From JAUCQB01 sp964586235 (GTDB lineage Bacteria; Planctomycetota; Phycisphaerae; UBA1845; PWPN01): DNA of 64,000 bases. The notes beneath the pieces are model-generated. The model saw only the letters and a program-made list of their open reading frames with translations. It was not told where the DNA came from and made no database searches. The stretch spans positions 14,691-78,690 of the forward strand of contig CAZPIO010000019.1 in NCBI GenBank assembly GCA_964586235.1. The letters run 5' to 3'. Positions 25,161 through 34,298 of the stretch are shown here, piece by piece (position 1 is the first letter of the stretch; each line of letters starts with the position of its first letter). The position numbers were made by a program, and so were the translations under genes.

Positions 25161-25732
25161 ACACAACGAACGATTGGCACGAGATGGCCCCCCAAGTCAT
25201 CTACGAGGCTTACCCCGACCATGACCTGCTGCCTATCGAGCCTCCCCGACCAGGGGAGAAGATCGGCGAGTTCAAAGAGCGGGCTGAGAATGCGGAGGAC
25301 ACGTTGTTTCTGTTTCTGTGCCGCGAAGCGGACGACGACCTTGACGCACGTGAGTACGTGGCACGATTAAATCGAGCGATTGGAGACATCCAGATCGTGC
25401 AGGATGCCTTTCGGGAGAGCCCGAGCCCCAAGCCATCAGACTCGGCAGCCGTAAAGCGGGATGTGACCATCCGGCTCGCGCTGGATGCCGACTGGATCGA
25501 GCTGTCGCTCACCTATGCGGATACCCGAAGTCGCCGGGCCGGGAGCGTGACGTCCAGCCTGCATTCCTCTGACGCGGGCGATGATCGGTTCAACGCTGCC
25601 ATGGATGCCGTTGAATCTCTGGTTCTCGCACATGCCTGTGCCGGCATCGACGTGACCGATCTCCGGTACGTCGAAGGCCTCCGCACGTGCATCGACGCCT
25701 GCGCGAACCATCTGGAAGGAGGCGACCAATGA
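25157..25732 (+). CDS. Unknown acidic protein
   Basis: 191 residues, overlapping its neighbours by four bases at both ends. It is strongly acidic at the start (residues 20-60, many Glu/Asp), with a beta-strand-rich middle (VTIRLALDADWIELSLTYAD) and a Ser-rich loop. No TM segment, Cys cluster or catalytic motif is visible, and I do not recognise the family. A long open frame on the opposite strand through this gene and beyond is a GC-rich shadow. Confidence 0.6.
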   Translation: MNTTNDWHEMAPQVIYEAYPDHDLLPIEPPRPGEKIGEFKERAENAEDTLFLFLCREADDDLDAREYVARLNRAIGDIQIVQDAFRESPSPKPSDSAAVKRDVTIRLALDADWIELSLTYADTRSRRAGSVTSSLHSSDAGDDRFNAAMDAVESLVLAHACAGIDVTDLRYVEGLRTCIDACANHLEGGDQ

Positions 25733-26097
25733 CGACTCTCAGGTACGACTGCGACCTCTGCGGCGCGTGCTGCCGGGGGACGCTGATTGTCGAAGCGTAC
25801 TACCTGGACGCCCTCCGCGAGCCGCGCATCCTTGATGCCGACGTGACCGGCCGCAAGGCGGCCCTGGACGACCTGGACGACGAGTGCCGCTGCGTCCTTC
25901 TGGCCGCTGGCCTCCCGTGCCGGTTTCTGGACAGCAATAACCGCTGCATGATCTACCCCACGCGGACCAACACCTGCGTGGGCTTCGAGGCCGGCGATGA
26001 GCAGTGCCAGGAGGCGAGGGCCAAACTGGGCCTGCCGCCGCTCCAAGCACGTCGGTCTTTCGAACCGCCCGCCCAGACCACTCCGCGTGTGTCTTGA
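25729..26097 (+). CDS. YkgJ-type cysteine-cluster protein
   Basis: 122 residues from the ATG at 25729 (GGAGG upstream). The N-terminal CDLCGACCRG motif followed by CRC, CRFLD, CMIYPTRTNTCVGF is the pattern of the YkgJ/CxxCxxCC zinc- or iron-chelating family. The tail after residue 100 is Arg/Pro-rich. The family's role is unclear; it may insert or bind metal. It ends the DUF2958 operon, and three leader hairpins of the next gene begin 14 bp after the stop. Confidence 0.8.
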   Translation: MTTLRYDCDLCGACCRGTLIVEAYYLDALREPRILDADVTGRKAALDDLDDECRCVLLAAGLPCRFLDSNNRCMIYPTRTNTCVGFEAGDEQCQEARAKLGLPPLQARRSFEPPAQTTPRVS

Positions 26098-26110
26098 TCT
26101 ACCCACGCTC

Positions 26111-26215
26111 AGCCGAGATTCCCATCTCGGCTCCATCCTCAGCGGGATTCCGATCCCGCGAACGTCATGAACGAAGGGATTCGCCCGTTGAGGTGTGCGA
26201 GACGGATTCTCGCAC
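26111..26215 (+). promoter_or_regulatory. Array of three leader hairpins before the CobS-like gene
   Basis: There are three perfect stems in 105 bases: AGCCGAGAT/ATCTCGGCT (26111-26119 with 26124-26132), GCGGGAT/ATCCCGC (26142-26148 with 26153-26159) and GTGCGAGA/TCTCGCAC (26195-26202 with 26208-26215). The first two share a GATTCCxATC apex. No T-run follows, so these are not simple terminators. The AAGGAG and ATG of the CobS-like gene follow at 26253-26268. Confidence 0.5.
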
Positions 26216-26265
26216 CAGCAACCCTGTATTCCCGTAACCATTCTCAAACCAAGAAGGAGAACCTT

Positions 26266-27339
26266 ATGTCTGACCAACTTACCTGCCCGCTCTGCGCGCA
26301 GAGCGTGGCCATGACCCTGATTCCGCACCTGCGGAGCGACCACAAGATCGAGCCGGAGGTCTTCCGGGCTCGCTTCCCCGAACACCCCCTGTGCTCGGAG
26401 CGTTTCGCCGGCTTCCTGGCGGCTCACACCGTCCGCAAGGTCCACGAGTGCCTGCACTACCGTCTGGAAGTGGCCGGCTGCCCGATGACCGCCCGCTACG
26501 GCATCGAACACCCCCTGATCCCCCAGCCCGATCCCACCTTCGTCTGGACCGAGCCCGCCCGCGACGTGGCCGAGGCCGTCGAGTACAACGAGCGGGTCTT
26601 CCTCTACGGCCCCAGCGGCACGGGCAAGAGCGCCCTCGTCCGCCAGATCGCCGCCGTGGTCCGGCGCCCGGTCCGCCGCGTCTCGCTCAACGGCGAGACC
26701 TCCGTCGCCGACTTCATCGGCCACTGGACGGTCAACGGCAACAAGGAGACCGTCTTCGTCAAGGGCATCCTGCCCCAGGCCATGCAGGAGGGCCACATCC
26801 TGCAGATGGACGAGGTCGATGCCATGCAGCCCGAGGTCGGCTTCATCCTGCAGCAGATCCTCGAGCCCCACGGCCACCTGCTGCTGACCGACACCGGCGA
26901 GGATATCTCCCCGCACCCGGACTTCCGGCTGGTGGCCACGGCCAATACCCTGGGCTTCGGCTCGGACTCCGGCCTGTACGCCAGCGGCACCCACGTTCTG
27001 AACTTCAGTTGGCTCGACCGCTGGGACGTGGTCGTCCACATCGATTACCTGCCGGCAGATGACGAGGTGCGCCTGCTGCACAGCCGACACCCGGCCGTCA
27101 AGAAAGACCTGCTCAAGTGCATGGTCAAGGCCGCCGGCGATCTGCGTAAGGCCCATGCCAACGAGGAGCTGACTACGGTGCTTACGACACGCCGGCTGCT
27201 GGCCCTTTGCGCCAGGCTGGAACGAGGCAACGATTTTCCACGGGCGCTGCTGGTGTGCGTATTGAATAAAGTCCCGTCTGAAGACCGCAAGGTCATCAGC
27301 GAGACCTTCGAGCATCATGTGGGCTCCGCGAGACACTAA
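26266..27339 (+). CDS. CobS/MoxR-like AAA+ ATPase with N-terminal zinc finger
   Basis: 357 residues from the ATG at 26266 with AAGGAG upstream. Residues 7-26 (CPLC...H...H) form a C2H2-type finger. The AAA_5 core has Walker A YGPSGTGKSALV (114-125), Walker B ILQMDEVDAMQPE (D182/E183) and LVATANTLGFGSDSGLYASG (sensor 1), as in cobaltochelatase CobS and NorQ/CbbQ. Such ATPases work with a VWA-domain partner as metal chelatases or protein-remodelling machines. The matching CobT-like VWA gene is at 32409, with an opposite-strand McrBC-like pair inserted between them. No cobalamin genes are nearby, so a cobaltochelatase role is unlikely. Confidence 0.8.
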   Translation: MSDQLTCPLCAQSVAMTLIPHLRSDHKIEPEVFRARFPEHPLCSERFAGFLAAHTVRKVHECLHYRLEVAGCPMTARYGIEHPLIPQPDPTFVWTEPARDVAEAVEYNERVFLYGPSGTGKSALVRQIAAVVRRPVRRVSLNGETSVADFIGHWTVNGNKETVFVKGILPQAMQEGHILQMDEVDAMQPEVGFILQQILEPHGHLLLTDTGEDISPHPDFRLVATANTLGFGSDSGLYASGTHVLNFSWLDRWDVVVHIDYLPADDEVRLLHSRHPAVKKDLLKCMVKAAGDLRKAHANEELTTVLTTRRLLALCARLERGNDFPRALLVCVLNKVPSEDRKVISETFEHHVGSARH

Positions 27340-27585
27340 ACAAGCTTGAAGAATCAGCACAGGCCACGTTCCTAGCTGAGACGAAGGGGGTAGATGGGGG
27401 TGAATCATCGCCCTCATCTGCCCTAGCTCCTGTCTCCAGAGTCGCAGTTCAGGGTGGAGGCGTGCATGGGCAGGATACCCTCTGTAAGAATCACAGAAGA
27501 GCTAGTAGAACCTGTAGGTTTCTATGATCCTTCCATCCGCCTAGTAGCAGCACACCCATCAGACTGAACAGGCTGGAGTTGGTAA

Positions 27586-29445
27586 TCACTTGAGCCCTTT
27601 GCCGGTAGCGCCAACCCCGAAGTGTCGCCGAAGATAGTTGATTGTTCCTGCCGCGAACTGCTCGAACGGTTCCAGATTTCTCGCCAGTTCCACGTCTGTT
27701 TTCTTCGATCCCGGGCTGGCGGTGATCCGAAGCCGCACAGCTTCGTCGGGGGCACACGAGGGGCCGCACTGAGCGAAGCGGACGGCTGGGTCTTCACTGA
27801 TGATGCCGGTATGCTCGGCAGGCGAAACCAACCACAGTTGCCGGACGACCTGTCGCTTCGTCCTGGTTTCCCTAATCTCCAGGTACTTCGAGGTCTGGCT
27901 CCAATGCTGATCCTGGATCCTCATCGTGTACTTGCAGTCGAGGACAATCCCGTAGACCGGATTCCAATCGTCTCCATCCCTCCGAAGACACTCGATCAGG
28001 ATATCGGGACACCATGCGACATCCGCCGAAGAACCTCGGCAAAGAGTCTCGCCGGCCTGTGTTGCCGATCTCTCGCCGAGAATCCATGGCTCGTATCTGA
28101 GGCGTAGTCGCAGATCGGAACCTAAGGTACCCTCGAACAGCAAGCCGCGATCGAAATCCAGGATAAACCTCGAGCGCACGTTCTGACGAAGTGCATCGTT
28201 CCATTCCTGCAGGTCTAGGCCGCATGCTCGAAAGGCTTCCACAATTCGCAGATACCCCCATTGCTCGAAAAGGCGGCTCGTCAGCTTGGTCACGGCCGAC
28301 ATGTCGTCGCCTTCGTACCAAATCGCGTTCGCGAGCAGGAATTTCCGGATAAGTGCCCAAAGGAGGTGATACTCAGGGCTTCTCTGGAACGCTCCACCGC
28401 GAACGGCAGCCAACTCTGCTCTCACACCCCGGAGATACGGGAGCATCTTCATCGCGGATGCGATCGAAACGCATTGTCCTGCTCGTTTGATCGCCTCCTC
28501 CAGCTTCCTGATCCTTGGCAAATCTACGGACTCATAGATTGTGGGACCGTCCCCCAGTCGGACATGCCTGAGGTGCTGTTCCGAGGCAATCGCGAGGATG
28601 TGGCCTCGTGCTGCCTCCACGCAGTATCTTGCTCGACGAATTAAGATGTCCAGGAAGGCTTGGATGACTCGGTGTTCCGAAATATCGAAGGTCTCCATCC
28701 TTCGCAGATTGACAACTGACAACGGCCGTTCGGTTACCCCCGGGTGGACACCCCGCATCGAGAGGCGCGCAATCGCCTGAGGATTCAGCCTTTCGCTGCC
28801 CCAGTAGTTCCGTCGTTGAAATGCTGTATCGACACGCGACGCGGGCCGCTGTCCGATCGCCGGCAAAAGCGCTCCCAAGCTGTCCAGGACCGCCGTAATC
28901 GACTCCAGTTCCTGCTCTCTTGACTGATACGCCCTGCCGTCCCGGGCAAATCGCAGATCGTAAAGCCGTTGCGATTTCCCGTAGAGGTCCACCAACAAGC
29001 TGCGGCTCAGATCCTGGAGGTCCTCCGCCATGCTCTGATAGCGGTCCTCCCCCAGTTTCGACGGCAAGACGTAAACGGTAACGGCAAGAGCGGCAGTCCA
29101 TTGTTCTGCCGGGGACTCTACCGGCTGCGCTTCAACGAGAATCCGAGTGTGTCCGCGTGCGCTTTCGAAGTACGGAAGCTCTCTCCAAATGAGTTGCTCG
29201 CCAAACTGGATGCCAGATGCGTCGTCCGCATTCGGGACTAGGTCGGTAAGCGGAACGTCGCCGATAAATATGCGATGCTCTTGGCCTTCAGGGGGCGAAT
29301 ACAGAACAAAGGTGATCTTATCCGTCTCTCCGACAACCAACATGCCATCCTGCTGCGGGGCGCGCTCATGAAATGTCGCGTGCCCCGTGTCAGCATCCCA
29401 GGTGCACAAGGCAGTCGGACCGCGCTGTATGGCGAAGGCGGGCAT
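27586..29445 (-). CDS. DUF2357 PD-(D/E)XK nuclease (McrC-like partner)
   Basis: 619 residues. Residues 1-340 form a beta-rich then helical region typical of DUF2357 proteins. The C-terminal third contains a restriction-endonuclease-like core: P480-D481-ILIE and the catalytic IVLDCKY with D503 and K505, about 20 residues apart. It lies six bases downstream of the McrB-like AAA gene on the same strand, so the two form a McrBC-type pair: an ATP/GTP-driven translocase and a nuclease. The target DNA or RNA is unknown. The gene ends tail-to-tail with the CobS-like gene across 245 bp in which I see no gene. Confidence 0.8.
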   Translation of the reverse strand: MPAFAIQRGPTALCTWDADTGHATFHERAPQQDGMLVVGETDKITFVLYSPPEGQEHRIFIGDVPLTDLVPNADDASGIQFGEQLIWRELPYFESARGHTRILVEAQPVESPAEQWTAALAVTVYVLPSKLGEDRYQSMAEDLQDLSRSLLVDLYGKSQRLYDLRFARDGRAYQSREQELESITAVLDSLGALLPAIGQRPASRVDTAFQRRNYWGSERLNPQAIARLSMRGVHPGVTERPLSVVNLRRMETFDISEHRVIQAFLDILIRRARYCVEAARGHILAIASEQHLRHVRLGDGPTIYESVDLPRIRKLEEAIKRAGQCVSIASAMKMLPYLRGVRAELAAVRGGAFQRSPEYHLLWALIRKFLLANAIWYEGDDMSAVTKLTSRLFEQWGYLRIVEAFRACGLDLQEWNDALRQNVRSRFILDFDRGLLFEGTLGSDLRLRLRYEPWILGERSATQAGETLCRGSSADVAWCPDILIECLRRDGDDWNPVYGIVLDCKYTMRIQDQHWSQTSKYLEIRETRTKRQVVRQLWLVSPAEHTGIISEDPAVRFAQCGPSCAPDEAVRLRITASPGSKKTDVELARNLEPFEQFAAGTINYLRRHFGVGATGKGLK

Positions 29446-29451
29446 CCCGAT

Positions 29452-32055
29452 TCACTCCTCCTGCTCCCAGCCACCAGAGCTGGCCGAGTGCCGGATGTCC
29501 TCAAGTAGCAAGATTGTCTCGTCGAAGGAGCAGACACTGGTCTCATTCAAGAGCCGCAGAAGACCATCCAGAGCATCGATTTGTCGGCGGGTGATCAAAC
29601 TACGCACCCTTGGAACAATGCGCTGAGCTACTTGAACATCGAAGGCTTTGCCAACCGGCAGAACCGGCGGTGCAGAGCTGACGAATCGACAGATGGCGCG
29701 ATAGACACGCGGAGAGAGCGGGCAACCCATTCCACTTAGCAATGGCCGCATCTGGTCTAGCAGAGATCCGAGGTCGGTGGGCAGAGCACTGTCGGTCCGC
29801 CACTTTTCAAAGTCGGACAGAGTCACCATGCGCCCCGCAGCCTTCGCGTGCGATCCGTTGCCGGACCGGGCAAGCGCAGGCAGAGTGCCGGAAGCGAGCC
29901 GAATCAGATTCACACGGTCCAGAAAGCGGTCGCTCAGCAGCCGCGTCGTTTCGTCGAAATTGACGGTCCCAACGAATCTCACCGCGGGGGACAAGAAGAT
30001 CTTTCCCCATGGCCTGAAACTGCACGATGGCCCTGCGGTCTCAGGAGAGAAGCAGTGAATGACACGGCCCGCCCCTTCTCGCTCAAGCACCATCATGAAG
30101 TCGCTGAAGTAGTGCTCCACCTGCGAAAGGTTCATCTCGTCCATGCAAGCCAGGTACAATCCTGTGGCTGGACCTCGGGCCTTGTGCTCTTCCTGTGCGT
30201 AGATCAGGTACTGGAACAGACCGGACTCTGCGGGGTAGAATCGGCCCTCAATCGTATTCATGTGACCCAGCAGGTCGCGGGTCTCCATCCAGGACGGATT
30301 GACGTTGACCATCAGGCACCCTGGGCGGTGATTGCCCGCCTGATCGCCGAGCACCGCTTGCGCGTAGAGCGCCGGCAGCGACGACTTTCCTGTCCCCGAA
30401 GGTCCGCCCAAGATGGTGATATCCTCGCATTTGACGCTGAGGTGGAACCGCTGCAGATCCAATTGACCGTACGTAAAACCGCTATCCCGCACAAGCCGGC
30501 AGAATCGGTCAAAGAAAACCTCCTCCCCCATCGTCTCGTCTACGGCCGTCGACTCTTGCGTGACGAACGAGGGAAGGTCGAATTGCGTGGAGGCAGGGTT
30601 GACATTCTCGCGGTCCTTGGCTTCACTCTTGGTGACTGGTGAGTGGTCATTGGCGAAGCCTAGTGACTTCAGAAGCGGCGCGATGGTAAGAAAGCGGTTT
30701 ACCACCTCGTCTCCGGCATCACGCAGTTCCTTTGTGACCCTTTCTAGATTCTGCTGCAGGAATTCCTGTTGACGATCAAGTTCGGCCTTCTGCTTATTGA
30801 ATTCGTCCCGTTCAGAAACAAGAGCCTTTCTTGCCTTGTCCCGCTCCGCCGCCAGCTCTTGTTCCATCGCCGCTCGTCGCTGTGTTTCCTCCTTCTGGAG
30901 CCGCGACGCAGCATCTCTTAGGGCGGCCTCGGCGGCCTTCAGTTCCTCGTGCTTGGCCCTGACATTGTTTTCGATCTGGGCTTGAAGCTCTGCGGTTCGC
31001 TCCTGGACATGCCGTAAAGCGAAGTTCTCTTCTGCTTCCTTGACACGGTCTTGGCCGAGCGCGCCCGACTGCAGCAGAGCCTTGGCGACCGTATTAAGCG
31101 CGGCGTCTTGTTCCTCTGTAAATCGCCTGATTTTGCTGATGTCGTCCACCAGTTCTGCCGTACCGCCGGTCTCGCGCCCAGTGACCTCCAATTCATCGAG
31201 GAGCTGTCGCAAGTCCTGACGCTTCTTGTTCGTGAGCACCTGCTTGGCAAACCGGAGCAGCTTCCGATCGATAGGTTCCAGGATGACCCTGCGCGGGTTT
31301 TGGGCCAGCAGTTGCTCATAGCCGGGACCGAGCAGCAGTTCATGCTTTGCGGTAATACAGAAGGCGCTCAGTCTCCGGTGATAATTATCTGCTGCAACTC
31401 TCTCCGCTACGTCGAGTCGCCAACGACCTGCACCTGACCGAAACGTCGTGTCATCAACCTCAAACACAGCCATGTCCGTATGGGCAGGCACAAACTGAAT
31501 TGCTGGTCTCTCATCCCGGCGTGGACGCTCGTCCAACGAAGCTTTGAACGGTCCGAAGACTTTGGCCCGCCAGCGCAGCATGACCACGGGGGTCGGTCGA
31601 AACGGCACCTCCAGCTCAAGCTTTGTTGAAACCAGATCTCGCAGATCGCCGATCGAATCGCCGGGGAGCGTGATCACCTCGACCCCGTCCTTGTCGCTCA
31701 GATGTTTCACCGAATCGCGTTTGACCTGATATTGCGACGCGTTCGGATCATGCCCATCAAAGCCCTTTGCGTCCTCGATGCTGCCGATCAGCAGGCGTCC
31801 CGGTTCGGCTAACTGCCCTGTCTGGGCGGTCAGCATCCACCAGATCTCGCCGTCATTCATGAAATCGCTCGGATCTGGACGGACACCATCCACGTACACG
31901 ACGGGGAGGAGCTTACAGAACTGGTTAAAATTGGTTTCAAACGGCTCTTGGGAAACCATCATGATTAGCCGGGTGTCGTAAGGTTTCGGCATAAATGACC
32001 CCCATCTCTCGTAGCTACGCGCCCATGCGGCCGATTGGGCGATGCTATCTGTCAT
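29452..32055 (-). CDS. McrB-like AAA+ NTPase with long coiled coil
   Basis: 867 residues; the in-frame Met at residue 22 is an alternative start. Residues 1-300 are an N-terminal recognition region with no domain I can name. Residues about 335-450 are a charged coiled coil (Glu/Lys/Arg/Gln heptads). The AAA core has Walker A ILGGPSGTGKSSL (548-560), Walker B LYLACMDEMNLSQVE (633-646) and the McrB-family signature GTVNFDETTRLLSDRFLDR. This organisation (coiled coil plus McrB-type motor, nuclease in the next gene) resembles the coiled-coil nuclease tandem systems described for the McrBC superfamily. GTP rather than ATP use cannot be decided from sequence. Confidence 0.8.
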   Translation of the reverse strand: MTDSIAQSAAWARSYERWGSFMPKPYDTRLIMMVSQEPFETNFNQFCKLLPVVYVDGVRPDPSDFMNDGEIWWMLTAQTGQLAEPGRLLIGSIEDAKGFDGHDPNASQYQVKRDSVKHLSDKDGVEVITLPGDSIGDLRDLVSTKLELEVPFRPTPVVMLRWRAKVFGPFKASLDERPRRDERPAIQFVPAHTDMAVFEVDDTTFRSGAGRWRLDVAERVAADNYHRRLSAFCITAKHELLLGPGYEQLLAQNPRRVILEPIDRKLLRFAKQVLTNKKRQDLRQLLDELEVTGRETGGTAELVDDISKIRRFTEEQDAALNTVAKALLQSGALGQDRVKEAEENFALRHVQERTAELQAQIENNVRAKHEELKAAEAALRDAASRLQKEETQRRAAMEQELAAERDKARKALVSERDEFNKQKAELDRQQEFLQQNLERVTKELRDAGDEVVNRFLTIAPLLKSLGFANDHSPVTKSEAKDRENVNPASTQFDLPSFVTQESTAVDETMGEEVFFDRFCRLVRDSGFTYGQLDLQRFHLSVKCEDITILGGPSGTGKSSLPALYAQAVLGDQAGNHRPGCLMVNVNPSWMETRDLLGHMNTIEGRFYPAESGLFQYLIYAQEEHKARGPATGLYLACMDEMNLSQVEHYFSDFMMVLEREGAGRVIHCFSPETAGPSCSFRPWGKIFLSPAVRFVGTVNFDETTRLLSDRFLDRVNLIRLASGTLPALARSGNGSHAKAAGRMVTLSDFEKWRTDSALPTDLGSLLDQMRPLLSGMGCPLSPRVYRAICRFVSSAPPVLPVGKAFDVQVAQRIVPRVRSLITRRQIDALDGLLRLLNETSVCSFDETILLLEDIRHSASSGGWEQEE

Positions 32056-32337
32056 CGCAACCAGTGTTAGACGAATAGGTTACCGGAGCCGAGCAACGAA
32101 GACTAGCATATCCCCAGACGACTTTGCGTGGCTCTGCTAGTCGCATAAGCCTTTTCCTCCGAAGGAGTTATAGCGGCCTCAATGGAGTCGAAGCGATGGT
32201 GCACCGCTGTGTAACAGAATCCAAAGGCCCGAACGCGGGATGAGACACAGGCGTTCCGAGCGCAAGGTAACGATCATTTGACACCGGGCACAGCGGCATT
32301 CTACCGAACCGTAGCAAACTCGCTCTTACACTTCCCG

Positions 32338-32381
32338 GGCCACAGCCTCTCACAGCGATGCCGTCGGGTGTGGCCTTTTTT
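32338..32381 (+). terminator. Hairpin plus T6 in the leader of the CobT-like gene (possible attenuator)
   Basis: GGCCACA (32338-32344) pairs with TGTGGCC (32369-32375), followed by six T (32376-32381). The upstream neighbour is transcribed away from it, so this is not the end of a known gene; it lies in the 350-bp divergent region, 28 bases before the CobT-like start. A loop segment, GCGATGC (32355-32361), is complementary to GCATCGC (32387-32393) just before the AAAGGAG, so an alternative structure exists. A TTGACA at 32278-32283 could be the -35 of the driving promoter, though I see no good -10. Confidence 0.5.
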
Positions 32382-32408
32382 CATGCGCATCGCAGAAAGG
32401 AGCACGCC

Positions 32409-34298
32409 ATGCGTGCAAACCCATTCGAGAGCCAGCTTGAACGGCTGGCAAGAACACTCACCGAACAATTCGGTGTCCAAGTCGTCTGCCAGGGTGACAA
32501 TGCCTGGACCGACGGCCGGCAGATTGTGCTGCCGTCTGTTCCCGACCCGCTAAACGAGGACCTTGAGAAGTGTCTGGTCGGCTACTTGGATCATGAGATG
32601 GGCCATGTGGCTTTCTCGGATTTCCGGGTGGCCGAGCAGTTCATGAAGAAACATCCCGGCTTCGAGGGCATGCTCAACGTGGTGGAGGATGCCCTGATCG
32701 AACGGCGGGCGATGGAGCGGTGGCCGGGCGTACGGCGCAACCTGGACATGATGTTCCGGCAGATCCGCGGCCGAATAGCTCAACTGATCCAGCAACGTGA
32801 CCCCTTCGACCGCTTCTGCACGGCTGTGTACCTCAAACTGTCGCATCACGGCGACCTGATGGGGCTCGAGACCGAACTGGCCGGATATGACGACCTGCTG
32901 GCCCGGTTCCCGCAGATCGGCAACACCCGCGAGGCCGGCGAGTTGGGCGAGCAGATCCTACAACGCTGGCAGCAGCGGGCGGCACAGCGACAGCACCGAC
33001 GGCAGCCTGATCAAACTGGGCAATCCGGGAAAGGGGTGAACGGCCAGCCGGGATCACCGCCCCAATCATCCGGCCAGGATGGTCAAGGTACGGGCCAGGG
33101 TGCCGGGCAACCGGGCGCCGGCACTGAGGCACGCAAGCAAGACGCGTCATCACAGACCGATGGCACAAGTCAACCGGACTCGGCGAAGGGTAATAAAGCC
33201 ACCGCCGGTACTTCAGGTGGCAATGACAGCTCCTCTGGGCGATCCGCCCCGGGCGCTTCCGCCGAACGCGCCGACGGACCGGACTCCTCCGTTCCTACCC
33301 CATCCCAAGGCTCAGGCAGTGGCGGCCTGGGACGCTCGCTCATCGGCGAAGCCTTGGTGGAAGCCATCAATCAGGCGATCCAGCGTGTGGACTCCTCGCG
33401 ACAGTACCGGGTCTTCACCAAGGAGCATGACTGCATCGCGGTGGTGCCTACGGCGCCTGACAACGACGTGCGGGCCCTGCTGGAAAACGGCAAGGACGTC
33501 GTACGACGCCTGCGCCGGGGCCTGACCAACGCCCTTCGCTCGGCCGAGAAGCGATGGTGGCGCGAGGACCAGCTCCGCGGGAGCCTCTCGCCCCGTGCCC
33601 TGCACCGCCTGTGCATGGACCGCAGCGGCCTGGATGTTTTCCGCACCCGCTGCGTCGTGCAGGGGCAGTCCACGGCCGTGAGCATCCTGCTGGATGCCTC
33701 CGGGAGCATGACCACCCGCAAGATGGAAGTGGCCCGCAGCGCCGTGCGCGTGCTGCTGGAGGCCCTGGCGGATCTCAAGATCGCCGCCGAGGCCCTGACC
33801 TTCACCACCGGCAACGAGGTCAACACCACCCAGATCAGCCAGCTCAGCGGCCAGGATGCAAGCAAGCTCCGCGAGCGCTACGCCCGCCTGGCCAACCTGG
33901 AGATCGGGCTGATCTGCCGGTTCGGCGAGCCGGTCAAGGCGGCCCTGCGGCGGCTGCCGGGTGTCCGGGGCTCCGGGCTCACGCCCCTGGGCGAGGCCAT
34001 GCAGATCGCGGCCGGCAGGCTGATCGCCCGGCCGGAGAACCGCCGGATCCTGCTGGTGCTCACCGACGGCAAGGCCGGCTGCGAGGGCTGCGGCGAGGCG
34101 GCCATGAACCACGCCCGGCATGTGGCCGGCCGTATCGCCCGGGCGGGCATCGAGCCGGTCGGCGTGGGCATTCTCGATGAGAGCATCCGCGAAGTGGTCG
34201 CGGATTCGATCGTAATCCACACACTCGAGGACCTTCCGGCTCAGCTCTGCAAGCTGCTGGGCCGGGCATTACAGAAAGGAATGTGCAATGTTGGATAA
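32409..34298 (+). CDS. CobT-like VWA-domain protein with HExxH motif
   Basis: 629 residues from the ATG at 32409 (AAAGGAG upstream). The N-terminal part includes YLDHEMGHVAFSDF with H62-E63-x-x-H66, a zincin-like motif. A Gln/Gly/Ser/Thr-rich low-complexity linker spans about residues 195-305. The C-terminal VWA domain has the MIDAS motif LDASGSM (about 427-433) and a late VLTDGKAGCEGCG. The architecture matches CobT-type VWA subunits that pair with CobS/MoxR ATPases, and such a gene is at 26266. It overlaps the next gene by 11 bases. The role may be protein remodelling in the mobile element; whether HEMGH is catalytic is unknown. Confidence 0.8.
   Translation: MRANPFESQLERLARTLTEQFGVQVVCQGDNAWTDGRQIVLPSVPDPLNEDLEKCLVGYLDHEMGHVAFSDFRVAEQFMKKHPGFEGMLNVVEDALIERRAMERWPGVRRNLDMMFRQIRGRIAQLIQQRDPFDRFCTAVYLKLSHHGDLMGLETELAGYDDLLARFPQIGNTREAGELGEQILQRWQQRAAQRQHRRQPDQTGQSGKGVNGQPGSPPQSSGQDGQGTGQGAGQPGAGTEARKQDASSQTDGTSQPDSAKGNKATAGTSGGNDSSSGRSAPGASAERADGPDSSVPTPSQGSGSGGLGRSLIGEALVEAINQAIQRVDSSRQYRVFTKEHDCIAVVPTAPDNDVRALLENGKDVVRRLRRGLTNALRSAEKRWWREDQLRGSLSPRALHRLCMDRSGLDVFRTRCVVQGQSTAVSILLDASGSMTTRKMEVARSAVRVLLEALADLKIAAEALTFTTGNEVNTTQISQLSGQDASKLRERYARLANLEIGLICRFGEPVKAALRRLPGVRGSGLTPLGEAMQIAAGRLIARPENRRILLVLTDGKAGCEGCGEAAMNHARHVAGRIARAGIEPVGVGILDESIREVVADSIVIHTLEDLPAQLCKLLGRALQKGMCNVG

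Noticed and set aside
25513..27417. 634-codon open frame on the minus strand
   Set aside because: It runs antisense through four well-supported plus-strand genes (including YkgJ-type and CobS-like) and its protein is Val/Gly/Ala/Asp-rich without domains. It is a GC-rich shadow frame.
33312..34220. 302-codon open frame on the minus strand
   Set aside because: It is antisense to the VWA domain of the CobT-like gene; its composition is typical of a shadow frame.
26266..34298. Cobaltochelatase (CobST) for cobalamin synthesis
   Set aside because: The genes are only CobS/CobT-like, there is no CobN or other cobalamin gene nearby, and the context is mobile-element-like. A general MoxR-VWA pair is more likely.
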